From JANOBD01 sp031411495 (GTDB lineage: Bacteria; Planctomycetota; Phycisphaerae; Tepidisphaerales; Tepidisphaeraceae), in contig JANOBD010000187.1 of assembly GCA_031411495.1 (NCBI GenBank), forward strand, positions 62,001-126,000: a stretch of 64,000 nt of DNA, read 5' to 3'. A program made the position numbers and the translations under genes. The notes beneath the pieces are model-generated. The model ran no database searches. It was given only the letters and a program-made list of their open reading frames with translations, and was not told where the DNA came from. Shown here one piece after another: positions 34,301 to 42,533 of the stretch (the first letter of the stretch is position 1; each line of letters opens with the position of its first letter).

Positions 34301-35517
34301 TGCAGTTTGCTCTCTCGACACAGCTCCAGTCCGTGCGCGACCAGCAGATTGCGCTGGACCGCCTCGCGGCACAGGGGGAGAAAAACTACACGCTCGAGCT
34401 GTTTCTTGCCGATCGGTTCATGGCGATGAACCAGCCGCTCACTGCTGAAAAGCACGCGCGCGTCGCCGCGGAGGTAAGAACTTCTGCGCCACAGCCGATG
34501 GCGATCGCCGCGATGGCGGCATCGCGTGCCGGGAACACGGGTCGGTGTGCCGAAGCGATCAAGGACTGGCGAAATCGTCTCCCCGCCGACAACACCGTGC
34601 CCGATGCGCTCGAGGCGCGGAACATGGCGCGCCGTCGCGAGTACACCGAACTGCTCTCACGCTTTGAGGCCAAGGCCAAAACCGGAAGCGTCGCGCCGGA
34701 GGTCTTGTTCTCCGTCGCCCAGGCGATGCACGCGCGCGGACGCGATGCCGAGGCGATCGCACTGATTACGCCGGCGATCCAGGCGGAATCGCGACTGTCG
34801 ATCACTTGGCTCACGGTGCTGGGAACCGAGTTCGATCCCGCCCCGGCCGCCAAATCGCTCGAGGCGTTCCGGCAGATCATCGAGAGCCGACAACTTCCTG
34901 CCGAGTGCGTCGCTCTCGCCATCGCTTCCGACCGTGTGGCACGGAAGCTGCGGACGCCCGCCGTCGTGGCGGCGGCGACGAAATCGCTGGAAGCGATCGA
35001 GGCCACCGCGAACGAGCTGCCGATCGAGGCCGTAACCCGGCTCGCCGAGAATCGCGTCGAGCGGAAAGAGCTTGCCAAGGCGGAAGCGATCTATCGGAAG
35101 GCCCTCGCCGCGCGGGAAGACACCGCCGCCCTCGACAATAACCTCGCCGAAGTGCTCCGTCGGGAATCGAAGTTGAGCGAAGCGCTGGAGGTGAGCGATC
35201 GCGCGATCGCGAAGAGAGGGGACGTCGCCGCGATGCACGACACCCGCGCCGCCATCCTTTCTGATCTGCGTCGATTTGATGACGCGCTCGCTTCCGCACA
35301 GGCTGCGGCCAGGCTCGATCCGCTGAATCCTCGCTGGATGCTGCGAGCCGCGACCATTCAACAGGCCAAAGGCGATTTCATCACCGCGCGGTCGGCATTG
35401 GAAATGCTCCGCTGGTTCTTCCGCGAGCCCGATGTCTGGTCCGCCGACCTGATCGAGCGGTTCCACACGCTCGAAGAGAATCTGATCCGTCGACCCGCGA
35501 CCAACCCCGCATCCTGA
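31357..35517 (+). CDS. Very large TPR protein, single membrane anchor (1386 aa)
   Basis: Start at 31357 (MSELQLPPHEETALQ), overlapping the EpsI-like stop by eight bases; an earlier in-frame start lies inside that gene and is rejected. After a short cytosolic tail a membrane helix (VLIIGLAVAAVLCAAAGAFGI, about 20-40) leads into more than 1300 residues of tetratricopeptide-type helical repeats; recognisable units include AEAIYRKALAAREDTAALDNNLAEVL near the C-terminus. It is similar in plan to the long TPR proteins (PrsT) of PEP-CTERM/exopolysaccharide systems in proteobacteria. It likely scaffolds the extracytoplasmic polymer machinery. Last gene of the operon. Confidence 0.82.
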   Translation: MSELQLPPHEETALQRRRVLIIGLAVAAVLCAAAGAFGIRYLARERELATRKTAALQQVDAGAAVEQAIDDLKLVIARHPNDVEAIRGIARAMLHRTPPKYENVVESIRYYNRLLEVDPDRMEDRVEMVRLLDLLGASDVLVKTIEPLILLRPQDPLANELKTRHLVRLSRMKDAESAAKAWAVAAPDDFDAQMTYVSLLQSGGKDQRDADSYLNSKLAKESTPDVVNMVRAAVMLGTNQPPEATKLIDAILAKPKHDPQITHALVASLDQLNRNADADKLLGSQPMEKLDASLVLMSALRDVDRSNYTRATATLDTAGTPEDLSTRAAQLCVTAFLHRRLNHNEEYNRARGLLESLPIEYAAPWLATLQATGGEPLNKDSARELLPQLRVSARTEDGAALVHLATANCLVQLGQYRTADRMLMEASRLPVGWSLCARQLIDLRRSRGEYIQAIEVAQYSFARSGHTIDSAINLALAVASSKPTGTQADGLLQLLFQIQQNVPGEVQTLGLYVDALARRKDPSAAKVLADALGRDTPVPVEYLLQWASLSQQHSLGLEEQCLARATKVSGMSPRIALANATILYRAGKPEEALAQLRGQRDAHPEDRRGYDEAIATYLLQTRSPDAAEAWNTLAAQNPRDVALQERVLDLGFGGSAEQRRALIERIRKIEPNNLAAELADIRLALDEKRDPASINATLLRLNRVVDRVPDLIPARLLLIGVLMQTDNGKAALAQWEKAFALDDSEPAIILSGAKLLIENGDRTRATEILHKIDRLLPNLNAAQRDDAARLYLVLGMVDRTVEILGEVTDATTNEQLLLAEAHYRRGQIPACREILARLFKQPDLDTILFAAAVEDAQGNREGSEALLQRARDLGDLSESDKLRLATYASERGALERVIDFLASSNASNDLTIRIARLWVEQGQVDAAMKALNEAASRSAEAAPLRRRLKEEPQIRRLAQLSMFPIASELLANPDDSAIQQLVQFALSTQLQSVRDQQIALDRLAAQGEKNYTLELFLADRFMAMNQPLTAEKHARVAAEVRTSAPQPMAIAAMAASRAGNTGRCAEAIKDWRNRLPADNTVPDALEARNMARRREYTELLSRFEAKAKTGSVAPEVLFSVAQAMHARGRDAEAIALITPAIQAESRLSITWLTVLGTEFDPAPAAKSLEAFRQIIESRQLPAECVALAIASDRVARKLRTPAVVAAATKSLEAIEATANELPIEAVTRLAENRVERKELAKAEAIYRKALAAREDTAALDNNLAEVLRRESKLSEALEVSDRAIAKRGDVAAMHDTRAAILSDLRRFDDALASAQAAARLDPLNPRWMLRAATIQQAKGDFITARSALEMLRWFFREPDVWSADLIERFHTLEENLIRRPATNPAS

Positions 35518-35543
35518 TGCGTCGAAGATCCGATGGGCCGCGA

Positions 35544-36470
35544 TCAGATGTAATCCAGCGGCTGCGACAGGCTGACCGCCATCCCGATGAGCGCGGCGTC
35601 GTCGCCGAGCTCGGCCGCCACCGCGGAGACGTGTCCCCACGGCGTACAGGCGGTTTCGAGCCGGCGGTTCACGTGCGGAAGGATCACCGCCGCGCTCTTC
35701 ATGATCCCGCCGCCGATGACGACCCGTTCGCAATCGAACTGGTGGACCAGCGACACCGCCATCGTGGCCCAGATGTCGAGACTTCGCTCGAGCAGACGCT
35801 TCGCAAGATCGTCGGTCGAGGCGAGTCGGAAGAGGCTGGCGTAATCGATCTCCTCCAGGCTCGCGAGCGCACTTTCGGCGAAGGCCGGGTCGGACTTCGC
35901 CAGGTGTGTGATCGCGGTCCGAGTCTGCTGGGCTTCGCCGCAGCCGCGTGATCCACACACACAGGCGAACCCGTTCGGATCGATGATCATGTGCGAGCCC
36001 AGATTGCCTGCTTGTGCGTGTTTCCCCCGCAGCGGTCGGCCCTCGATGATCACGCTCGTGCCGATGCCCGTGCCCAGCGTCATCATCACCAGATTGTCGC
36101 AACCGCGTCCGGCGCCGTGTTGCCATTCGCCGAGGATGGCGGCGTGGGCGTCGTTCTCGATCCGGATCGGCAGCTCGAACTCGTCCCTGGCCCAGCGTGC
36201 GAAATCGATCTGCGACAGCCCTTCGAACTTCCCGATCATCTGCCCGACCACGCGGTTGATCCGCACATCGACCAGCGTCGGGAACGCGATTGCGACGCCG
36301 GCCGTTGTGCCATCGCGCATCTTCCTCAGCAGGTCGGCGAGCCGGTCGAGTGCCTGCTTCGCGCCGGCTGCACTGTGAGAGTCGATGACCTCTCGCCGCA
36401 CGATCTTTCCCGACTCGATCAGTCCGGCCTTAATGTACGTTCCACCCATGTCGACCGCCAGCACGCTCAT
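35544..36470 (-). CDS. ROK family sugar kinase
   Basis: A 308-residue ROK protein without an HTH, so a kinase (glucokinase/fructokinase/N-acetylhexosamine type) rather than a repressor. N-terminal phosphate loop LAVDMGGTYIKAGLI, catalytic Asp in ENDAHAA (D107), ATP loop TLGTGIGTSVI, and a zinc site H160 with C170, C172 and C177 (CVCGSRGCGEA). Cytoplasmic. Diverges from the DUF6250-like lipoprotein gene, with 63 bases between starts, so they may share a control region. The substrate sugar cannot be read from sequence; association with pectin genes is by context. Confidence 0.93.
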   Translation of the reverse strand: MSVLAVDMGGTYIKAGLIESGKIVRREVIDSHSAAGAKQALDRLADLLRKMRDGTTAGVAIAFPTLVDVRINRVVGQMIGKFEGLSQIDFARWARDEFELPIRIENDAHAAILGEWQHGAGRGCDNLVMMTLGTGIGTSVIIEGRPLRGKHAQAGNLGSHMIIDPNGFACVCGSRGCGEAQQTRTAITHLAKSDPAFAESALASLEEIDYASLFRLASTDDLAKRLLERSLDIWATMAVSLVHQFDCERVVIGGGIMKSAAVILPHVNRRLETACTPWGHVSAVAAELGDDAALIGMAVSLSQPLDYI

Positions 36471-36533
36471 GATTTCTCCTCTTCGAGCGCCCCATGCTAC
36501 GCGCTCGGTGCTTCCTGTTGTATCAATGCGGGA

Positions 36534-37277
36534 ATGATCCGCAGCTTTGCAGCGACTATTCTCGCGGCCCTGTTTTTGTGCGGCTGCGCAACCTCTCAGG
36601 AGGCCGCGATGAGAGAACCGGATCGATCACCCGATCCCCGCTACACGCTCGGCGACCTCCTCTACACCAACGACTTCGCCCACGGTACAGACGATTTCCG
36701 CATCGAGCTGGAGAAGGGCGGTAACGTTCGCGCGGAAGACGGCGCGCTTGTCATCAATGTTCCCGCCGGTTGCTCGGTGTGGCTCGATCGGAAGTTCGAT
36801 GGGCCGATCATGATCGAGTACGACGCCCGCTTCATCTCCGCCGGCGGCGCCAATGATCGACTGTCGGATCTGAACCTGTTCTGGATGGCGAGCGATGCGC
36901 GAAGCCCGGATGACTTCTTCGCGGTTGCGCGCACCGGCAAGTTCGCCGACTACAACCGGCTTCGCTGCTACTACGCCGGCGTCGGCGGGAACGGGAACAC
37001 GACGACGCGCTTCCGGCGGTACATCGGCGATGCCGAGCTTCGCCCGCTGCTGCCGGAACACGATCTTTCTTCGCCCGAGGTTTTACTCCAGCCCGATCGC
37101 TCGTATCACATCCGGGCCGTCGCCTGTGGCCAACTGATCCAGCTTTACCGCGACGATCAAAAACTGTTCGAATTGATCGACAAGCAGCCGTACCTCGCCG
37201 GGTATTTCGCGTTCCGCACGGTGACCAGCCATCAGGAAATCCGGAACCTCAAGATCACCCGGCTGATCGTGCAATGA
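36534..37277 (+). CDS. Lipoprotein with DUF6250-like beta-sandwich domain
   Basis: A 247-residue lipoprotein: signal MIRSFAATILAALFLCGC with lipobox LCGC. The domain (GPIMIEYDARFISAGGANDRLSDLNLFWMASD..., then FADYNRLRCYYAGVGGNGNTTTRFRRY) matches the family usually labelled DUF6250, a concanavalin-like sandwich common in Bacteroidota and Planctomycetota glycan loci. It probably binds or trims a carbohydrate at the membrane surface. The ATG at 36534 is chosen because it opens the signal; only a weak GGGA precedes it. It stands 63 bases before the PL11 gene on the same strand. Confidence 0.75.
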   Translation: MIRSFAATILAALFLCGCATSQEAAMREPDRSPDPRYTLGDLLYTNDFAHGTDDFRIELEKGGNVRAEDGALVINVPAGCSVWLDRKFDGPIMIEYDARFISAGGANDRLSDLNLFWMASDARSPDDFFAVARTGKFADYNRLRCYYAGVGGNGNTTTRFRRYIGDAELRPLLPEHDLSSPEVLLQPDRSYHIRAVACGQLIQLYRDDQKLFELIDKQPYLAGYFAFRTVTSHQEIRNLKITRLIVQ

Positions 37278-37340
37278 AAATCGGATGATAATTGCGGCCG
37301 CCAGTGGTAAAGTTTCACTCCCACTCACGCGGAGACCCTT

Positions 37341-39242
37341 TTGCGACACGTACTTCCGATCCTGACCGCCGCCGTTGCGCTCGTGCTCTGTTCGGGCACG
37401 CTGCGGGCAGAACCCCAAGCCGAGAAGCTCAACCGCGGCGGCGTCGCGGTCGCCACGAGCGAGGGCAAAGCCTTCATCAGCTGGCGGCTGCTGAGGTCGG
37501 ACGATCCGGCCGTCGCCTTCAACCTCTACAAGACGATGGACGGCGGCGAAGCCGTCAAGCTCAACGATCAGCCCTTGGCCGCCGGCACGAACTTCGTCGA
37601 TGAGCATGCCGACAACTTCAAAAACCTCTCGTACTTCATCAAGCCGGTCGTGGCCGGCAAAGAGGCGGCGGCGAGCGAGACGTTTCTCAACATCGGCGAC
37701 AACGGCAAGCCGTACCTCTCCATCCCCGTCCAGACCCCCGAAGGGTACACGCCCAACGACGCCTCGGTTGCCGATCTCGACGGCGACGGCGACCTCGACA
37801 TCGTCCTTCACCAGACCAAGGGCGGACAAGACAACTCCAAGTCCGGCGTCACCTCGCCGCCCATCCTCCAAGGCTACAAGCTCGACGGCACCAAGCTCTT
37901 CGAAATCAACCTCGGCAAGAACATCCGCGAAGGCGCCCATTACACCCAGTTCATGGTCTACGACTTCGACGGCGACGGCTCGGCCGAGATCATCTGCAAG
38001 ACCGCCGACGGCACGACCGACGGCAAGGGCAAAGTCATCGGCGATGCCAACGCCAACTACGTCACCGAGAAGGGGTACATCCTCACCGGGCCGGAATACC
38101 TCACCGCCTTCTCCGGCAAGGACGGTTCGATCATCGACACCGTTCCGTACGCGCCGCTGCGCGGAATCGACAAGTTCAACCCGACCCCCGACGAGATGAA
38201 AGCCCTCTGGGGCGACGGCTACGGGAACCGGTGTGATCGATTTCTCGCCGGCGTGGCTTACCTCGATGGCCAACACCCGTCCGCGATCATGTGCCGCGGC
38301 TACTACACCCGCACCTTCCTCTGCGCCTGGGATCTGGTCGATCACAAGTTGAAACAGCGGTGGCTTTTCGACTCCGACGTCGAGGGCAAGCAGTACGCCG
38401 GGCAGGGCGATCACCAGCTTTCGGTCGCGGATGTGGATGGCGACGGCAAGGACGAGATCGTCTACGGCGGCATGGTCGTCGATGACAACGGCCACGGCCT
38501 CTACTCCACCGGGCTGGGTCACGGCGACGCCATGCACGTTTCCGATCTGGACTGGGATAATCCCGGCCTCGAGGAGGTGCGCATCCAGGAGCGCTTCGAC
38601 GACGCCGGCCTGCACATGGTCGACCTCAAGACCGGCAAGGTGCTGTGGAAGATCGCCAGCGTGAAGGCGGCCACCGAGGGCGGCGACAAGGGCGAAGGCC
38701 CCGGCCGCGGCGCCAGCTTCGATATCGATCCGACCCATCCCGGCTCCGAGAGTTGGGCCTTCGGTGCCGGCATGAAGGGACTCTACGACGCCAAGGGCAA
38801 CAAGATCTCCGACAAGATGCCGCCGAGCTGCAACTTCGGCCTGTGGTGGGACGGCGATGAGCTGCGCGAACTGCTCGACGGCACGAAGATCACCAAGTGG
38901 AACTGGAACACCCAGGGGGTCGACCTGATCCTCGATTCGTCCAAGCTGGGGTGCGTGAAGATCAACGGAACGAAATCGAACCCGTCGATCTCCGGCGATC
39001 TGCTGGGCGACTGGCGGGAAGAAGTCATCTGGCCCAGCAGCGACGGGAAGGAGCTTCGCCTCTTCACGACGACAATCCCGACCGCGCGCCGAATCGTCAC
39101 GCTGCTGCAGGATCATCAATACCGGATGGCCCTCGCCTGGCAGAACGTCGCATACAACCAACCGCCGCACCCGAGCTTCCGGATCAGCGCCGACATGCCG
39201 TCGGCGATCCTGCCCGCAAAAAGGCAAGCGGTGGGACAGTGA
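37341..39242 (+). CDS. Rhamnogalacturonan lyase, PL11 family
   Basis: A 633-residue secreted lyase that cuts the rhamnogalacturonan I backbone by calcium-dependent beta-elimination. Signal peptide MRHVLPILTAAVALVLCSGT then RAEP. The eight-bladed propeller of PL11 (YesW/YesX) shows as ASVADLDGDGDLDIVLHQ, YDFDGDGSAEIICKTADGT, VADVDGDGKDEIVYGG (calcium-binding Asp repeats), plus MCRGYYTRTFLCAWD and GDLLGDWREEVIW, both family hallmarks. Start is a TTG at 37341 with GGAG six bases upstream. Preceded by the DUF6250-like lipoprotein gene and followed by a strong stem-loop at 39356. Confidence 0.95.
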   Translation: MRHVLPILTAAVALVLCSGTLRAEPQAEKLNRGGVAVATSEGKAFISWRLLRSDDPAVAFNLYKTMDGGEAVKLNDQPLAAGTNFVDEHADNFKNLSYFIKPVVAGKEAAASETFLNIGDNGKPYLSIPVQTPEGYTPNDASVADLDGDGDLDIVLHQTKGGQDNSKSGVTSPPILQGYKLDGTKLFEINLGKNIREGAHYTQFMVYDFDGDGSAEIICKTADGTTDGKGKVIGDANANYVTEKGYILTGPEYLTAFSGKDGSIIDTVPYAPLRGIDKFNPTPDEMKALWGDGYGNRCDRFLAGVAYLDGQHPSAIMCRGYYTRTFLCAWDLVDHKLKQRWLFDSDVEGKQYAGQGDHQLSVADVDGDGKDEIVYGGMVVDDNGHGLYSTGLGHGDAMHVSDLDWDNPGLEEVRIQERFDDAGLHMVDLKTGKVLWKIASVKAATEGGDKGEGPGRGASFDIDPTHPGSESWAFGAGMKGLYDAKGNKISDKMPPSCNFGLWWDGDELRELLDGTKITKWNWNTQGVDLILDSSKLGCVKINGTKSNPSISGDLLGDWREEVIWPSSDGKELRLFTTTIPTARRIVTLLQDHQYRMALAWQNVAYNQPPHPSFRISADMPSAILPAKRQAVGQ

Positions 39243-39355
39243 GCGGCCGGGCAAAACGAAACTGCTCCTGAGGCGGCCCTACGGAACTCGGTTAGGGTCA
39301 CGTTGCGCGGATTGCGAAGCGAACAAGCGGCGTTGACGAATCGGCGAGACCCAAA

Positions 39356-39391
39356 AGGGGTCATTTCTCTCCAAGATGAGAAATGACCCCT
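39356..39391. repeat. Palindromic AGGGGTCATTTCTC hairpin (terminator / dispersed repeat)
   Basis: Bases 39356-39369 and 39378-39391 are perfect complements (14 pairs) with an eight-base loop. It lies between the convergent PL11 gene and the small gene at 39406-39642 and may end both transcripts. The half-site AGGGGTCATTTCT recurs exactly at 49759-49771, so it is a dispersed element, similar in style to REP-type repeats mobilised by RAYT transposases. No RAYT gene is in the window. Confidence 0.7.
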
Positions 39392-39405
39392 CATTCGTTT
39401 CCTAC

Positions 39406-39642
39406 TCACTTCCCAATGTGCTTCATCCAGTCCGCCGGCGTTTCGGTCGGGTCGATCTTGAACGTGCCGAGCAGCTTGTGCATCGCCTCGTAAGCGTTCA
39501 ATGTCGCGAGGTATGAGGGACAGCCTTCATTCCAATTCTGGGCGCGCATTCGCATGTGGAGCCTGTGCACCCAGTTTCGCCGCGTCTCGATTTCGCGCAT
39601 CAGCGCGTGTCGCTGATCTCGCGTGAGTTTTCCTCGGTCCAT
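39406..39642 (-). CDS. Small hypothetical protein (78 aa)
   Basis: A charged, probably helical product (LTRDQRHALMREIETRRNWVHRLHMRMRAQ) ending in PADWMKHIGK, with several Trp and His. No signal peptide, no clear Shine-Dalgarno before the ATG at 39642. Its composition reads like a real cytosolic protein, but no family is recognised and coding is uncertain. It ends 15 bases from the AGGGGTCATTTCTC hairpin. The 256 bases upstream to the GNAT gene show no further gene. Confidence 0.45.
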   Translation of the reverse strand: MDRGKLTRDQRHALMREIETRRNWVHRLHMRMRAQNWNEGCPSYLATLNAYEAMHKLLGTFKIDPTETPADWMKHIGK

Positions 39643-39898
39643 GTCGACACGCTAGCGCGACATGAGGTGTTACGCGAACGCTAGACGCCGATTCGTTCAG
39701 CGGCAAACGGACTGAACGCGAATCCAGTCGTACGCTTGACGCCAGCGCGCCGACTTTCAGCGTGCGGGACTTTGGATCGACTGGCGAGGTCTTCGCTCGG
39801 CGGCCGGAATGCCATTCACGAACGGTTCCGTCCGCAATCTCGCTTTCAAGGCCAAGTTGAATTGGCCAAGCACTATCGCCTTCGGATAGGTTTTCGCC

Positions 39899-40657
39899 AT
39901 GCCGCGTGCAACAGCGATCGACAAGACTATCGCCGACGCGATCGATGTCTTCACCGGGGGCTTCAGCTTCACGCGGAGCCGGACACACGCGTACGAATCA
40001 TCGCGAATGGACGGTCTCTGGGTGATGCGCGATGCGCCGCGCAAGCGGCCGCAGGACTATCGCCGCGAAGAGTGGGTGGCGTATCAGCGCGGGCCGCGCG
40101 AAGTGGACGCGATCATTCGCAGACACACGCGCGGGAAGTTCGCGATCTGTGCCGTTCGGCGGCTTGATGAATCGATGGAATTGCTGCGCGACGCGTACAA
40201 GGCGATCGGCTACCGGCTCACCGGCACGGAACCCTTCTTCATTCACGACTTGAAGCGCATTCCCAGCGTGAAGTCGCCGGCGACGATCTCCCGCGTTCGC
40301 ACCGCCACAATGGCCGTGCGGCTCGGCAAGGCGACGAGGTCCAGGCCGATCGACGCGAAGCTCCTCGCGGACGATTCGCGCCTGCGGCAGTACGTGGCCG
40401 AAGTCGACGACCAGATTGTCGGCTGGGTCAGCAGCATCACGGTCGGCAAGCGAAACTGGGTGTCGAACCTGTATGTGAAGGAGTCGCTGCGGCGGAAGGG
40501 AATTGGCCGGGCGCTGATGGCGAAGATGCTGCGCGAGGATCGCGAGGCGGGCTCGAAAGGATCCGCGCTGCTCGCAAGCCACGCCGGCGCGAAGCTCTAC
40601 CCCGTGCTCGGCTACCGGCAGATCGGCGAGCTGCTGTTACTGACGCCCAAGAGGTGA
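39899..40657 (+). CDS. GNAT family N-acetyltransferase
   Basis: The 252-residue protein has an acetyl-CoA loop RRKGIGRALMAKML (R/QxxGxG/A) near residue 200, preceded by QIVGWVSSITVGKRNWVSNLYVKESL (motif D/A strands) and followed by AKLYPVLGYRQIGELLLLTP (motif B). The N-terminal about 120 residues (AYESSRMDGLWVMRDAPRKRPQDYRREEWV) carry no recognised domain and may recognise the substrate. Start at 39899 has only a weak upstream AGG. No operon partner; a small imperfect palindrome (40665-40683) lies just after the stop. Substrate unknown. Confidence 0.75.
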   Translation: MPRATAIDKTIADAIDVFTGGFSFTRSRTHAYESSRMDGLWVMRDAPRKRPQDYRREEWVAYQRGPREVDAIIRRHTRGKFAICAVRRLDESMELLRDAYKAIGYRLTGTEPFFIHDLKRIPSVKSPATISRVRTATMAVRLGKATRSRPIDAKLLADDSRLRQYVAEVDDQIVGWVSSITVGKRNWVSNLYVKESLRRKGIGRALMAKMLREDREAGSKGSALLASHAGAKLYPVLGYRQIGELLLLTPKR

Positions 40658-40962
40658 CGGCGCTCCGAATCCGTAGGAATCGGTAGGTCCGTAAACATCA
40701 ACGGCCGGCTGAAGGACCTGCGCCGGTCGGCCGGGCCGCAGCGGTTCTGTCAGCGGACGCCGCGACTTGCCGGGGTTGTTGAAATGCGGCCTCACGGTGT
40801 GAAACAACGTCACGCCGTCGCAGATTATCAATTCCCCTTGATCTGTTGCACTCCTTCACTCTCGGGATGTCGAAGGAGCGAACGCGATCTACTCTCTGTC
40901 GGGCACGTGCGGCCCAAGCGCGCCGCGTGATCCCGAAGTGAGACATCCTGATCCGAGGTTGC
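40658..40962. other. Intergenic region before GH28/isomerase pair
   Basis: A 305-base region with no credible gene. An imperfect palindrome (CCGAATCC GTA GGAATCGG, 40665-40683) follows the GNAT gene and could end it. An AT-shifted stretch at about 40820-40850 with an imperfect inverted repeat (GCAGATTATCAA/TTGATCTGTTGC) is the likeliest promoter/operator area for the GH28 gene. Confidence 0.4.
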
Positions 40963-42495
40963 ATGAGATTTGATGTTAACGCATTCAAGGCGGTTGGCGA
41001 CGGCCACACGCTCGATACCGGCGCGCTCCAGTCCGCCATCGATGCGGCAGCCGCAGCGGGCGGCGGCACGGTATATGTCGGAGCAGGCCGATATGTCACC
41101 GGCACGCTCCATTTGCGCAGCCACGTCACGCTCGAGCTGGACGCTGGCGCGACGCTTCTCGGCAGCGAAGACCCTAACGACTATCCGCTGCTGCGAAGCA
41201 AGTGGGAAGGCGAAGGCGTCCGCCTGAATCATGCCGCCCTGATCTACGGCGAGGGGCTGGAAAACGTCACGATTACCGGCCGCGGCACCATTGACGGTCG
41301 CGGACACAAATGGTGGGCACGGCAGCGCCTCGTCGCCGAATCGGGCGCCGACCTCGCCCGCGCCACCGACACGCTTCGCCCCTTTCTCTTTCGCGTGATC
41401 GACACGAAGAACCTGCTCATCGAAGGCGTCAAGTTCACCAACAGCGCGATGTGGACTGTCACGCCGCTCGCGTGTGAAAATGTCACGATTCACAACATCA
41501 GCATTTACAACCCGCCGGATTCACCCAATACCGACGGCATCAACCCCGAGTCTTGCCGCAACGTCCGCATCAGCGATTGCCATGTCGATGTAGGCGACGA
41601 CTGCATCACCATCAAGAGCGGCAAGGAAGATGATGGGAGGCGCCAGCACACGCCTTGTGAAAACATCACCATCACCAACTGCACGCTCGTTCACGGGCAC
41701 GGTGGCGTGGTGATCGGCTCGGAAATGTCCGGCAACGTCCGCAACGTGACAATTTCCAACTGCGTCTTCTACGGCACCGACCGCGGCATCCGTCTCAAGG
41801 CGCGGCGCGGGCGCGGCGGCATCGTCGAGAACCTGCGCGTCTCGAACGTCATCATGGAAGGCGTGCTCTGTCCGATCGCGATCAACCTCTTCTACGGCTG
41901 CGGCGCGTGGGACTCGCCAAACGTCACGACACCCACCGAAATGCCGGTGAACGCGGGAACGCCGCGGTTCAGGCACCTGCGCTTCAACGGCATCACGGCG
42001 CGGAAAGCCAAGGCGGCGGCCGCCTACATCCTCGGCCTGCCGGAGATGTTTGTGGAAGATATCGCGATGCAGGATGTCTCCATCGAGGTGGACGCGAGCA
42101 ATACCGAGCCGGGAGAACCGGACATGTCGCCAGTCCTTCCGCCAACCTGTCGCGCGGGAATGATCGTGCGGAACGTCTCGGGCCTCTCGCTGATCAATGT
42201 CGAGGTGACCCATTGCGTCGGGCCGGCGCTGGACGTCGTGAACTCCAACGACCTGCGCATCAGTGATTTCTCGGCGAAGTCGATCGAGGCCGAGATGCCC
42301 ATCCGGCTGACCAACGTACAGAACGCCAGCGTCCGCGGGTTGAACGTTCCGCCGGAGATGTCACACGGCATCAATGTCAGCGGCGCGGCGACGCGGGGCG
42401 TGTCGATCCACGACTTTCACATCGCCCGCGGCGTGCCACTCATCGAACGCAACGACGACGTGATGGACCACGAAGTGAGAATCGTACATTCCTAA
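40963..42495 (+). CDS. GH28 family polygalacturonase-like hydrolase, canonical active site, leaderless
   Basis: A 510-residue beta-helix hydrolase. NTD at 189-191, DD at 212-213 (GDDCITIKSG), GHG at 245-247 (HGHGGVVIGSEMSG) and RLK at 277-279 make a complete GH28 active site. No signal peptide (starts MRFDVNAFKAVGDGHTLDT), so it probably acts in the cytoplasm on imported oligogalacturonides or rhamnogalacturonan oligomers. The last about 120 residues hold added beta-helix turns (VRNVSGLSLINVEVTHCVGPAL). It is followed after 38 bases by a sugar isomerase gene, likely co-transcribed. It is the third GH28-type gene in the window. Confidence 0.92.
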   Translation: MRFDVNAFKAVGDGHTLDTGALQSAIDAAAAAGGGTVYVGAGRYVTGTLHLRSHVTLELDAGATLLGSEDPNDYPLLRSKWEGEGVRLNHAALIYGEGLENVTITGRGTIDGRGHKWWARQRLVAESGADLARATDTLRPFLFRVIDTKNLLIEGVKFTNSAMWTVTPLACENVTIHNISIYNPPDSPNTDGINPESCRNVRISDCHVDVGDDCITIKSGKEDDGRRQHTPCENITITNCTLVHGHGGVVIGSEMSGNVRNVTISNCVFYGTDRGIRLKARRGRGGIVENLRVSNVIMEGVLCPIAINLFYGCGAWDSPNVTTPTEMPVNAGTPRFRHLRFNGITARKAKAAAAYILGLPEMFVEDIAMQDVSIEVDASNTEPGEPDMSPVLPPTCRAGMIVRNVSGLSLINVEVTHCVGPALDVVNSNDLRISDFSAKSIEAEMPIRLTNVQNASVRGLNVPPEMSHGINVSGAATRGVSIHDFHIARGVPLIERNDDVMDHEVRIVHS

Positions 42496-42533
42496 GGGTC
42501 TTGGCACCCGCGGAGTATTGAAGGAGCATCGCT

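Noticed and set aside
37083..39254. 723-codon minus-strand open frame opposite the PL11 gene
   Set aside because: It is antisense to a gene with clear PL11 motifs; its product is Val/Asp/Gly-biased with no domain and arises from GC-rich third positions.
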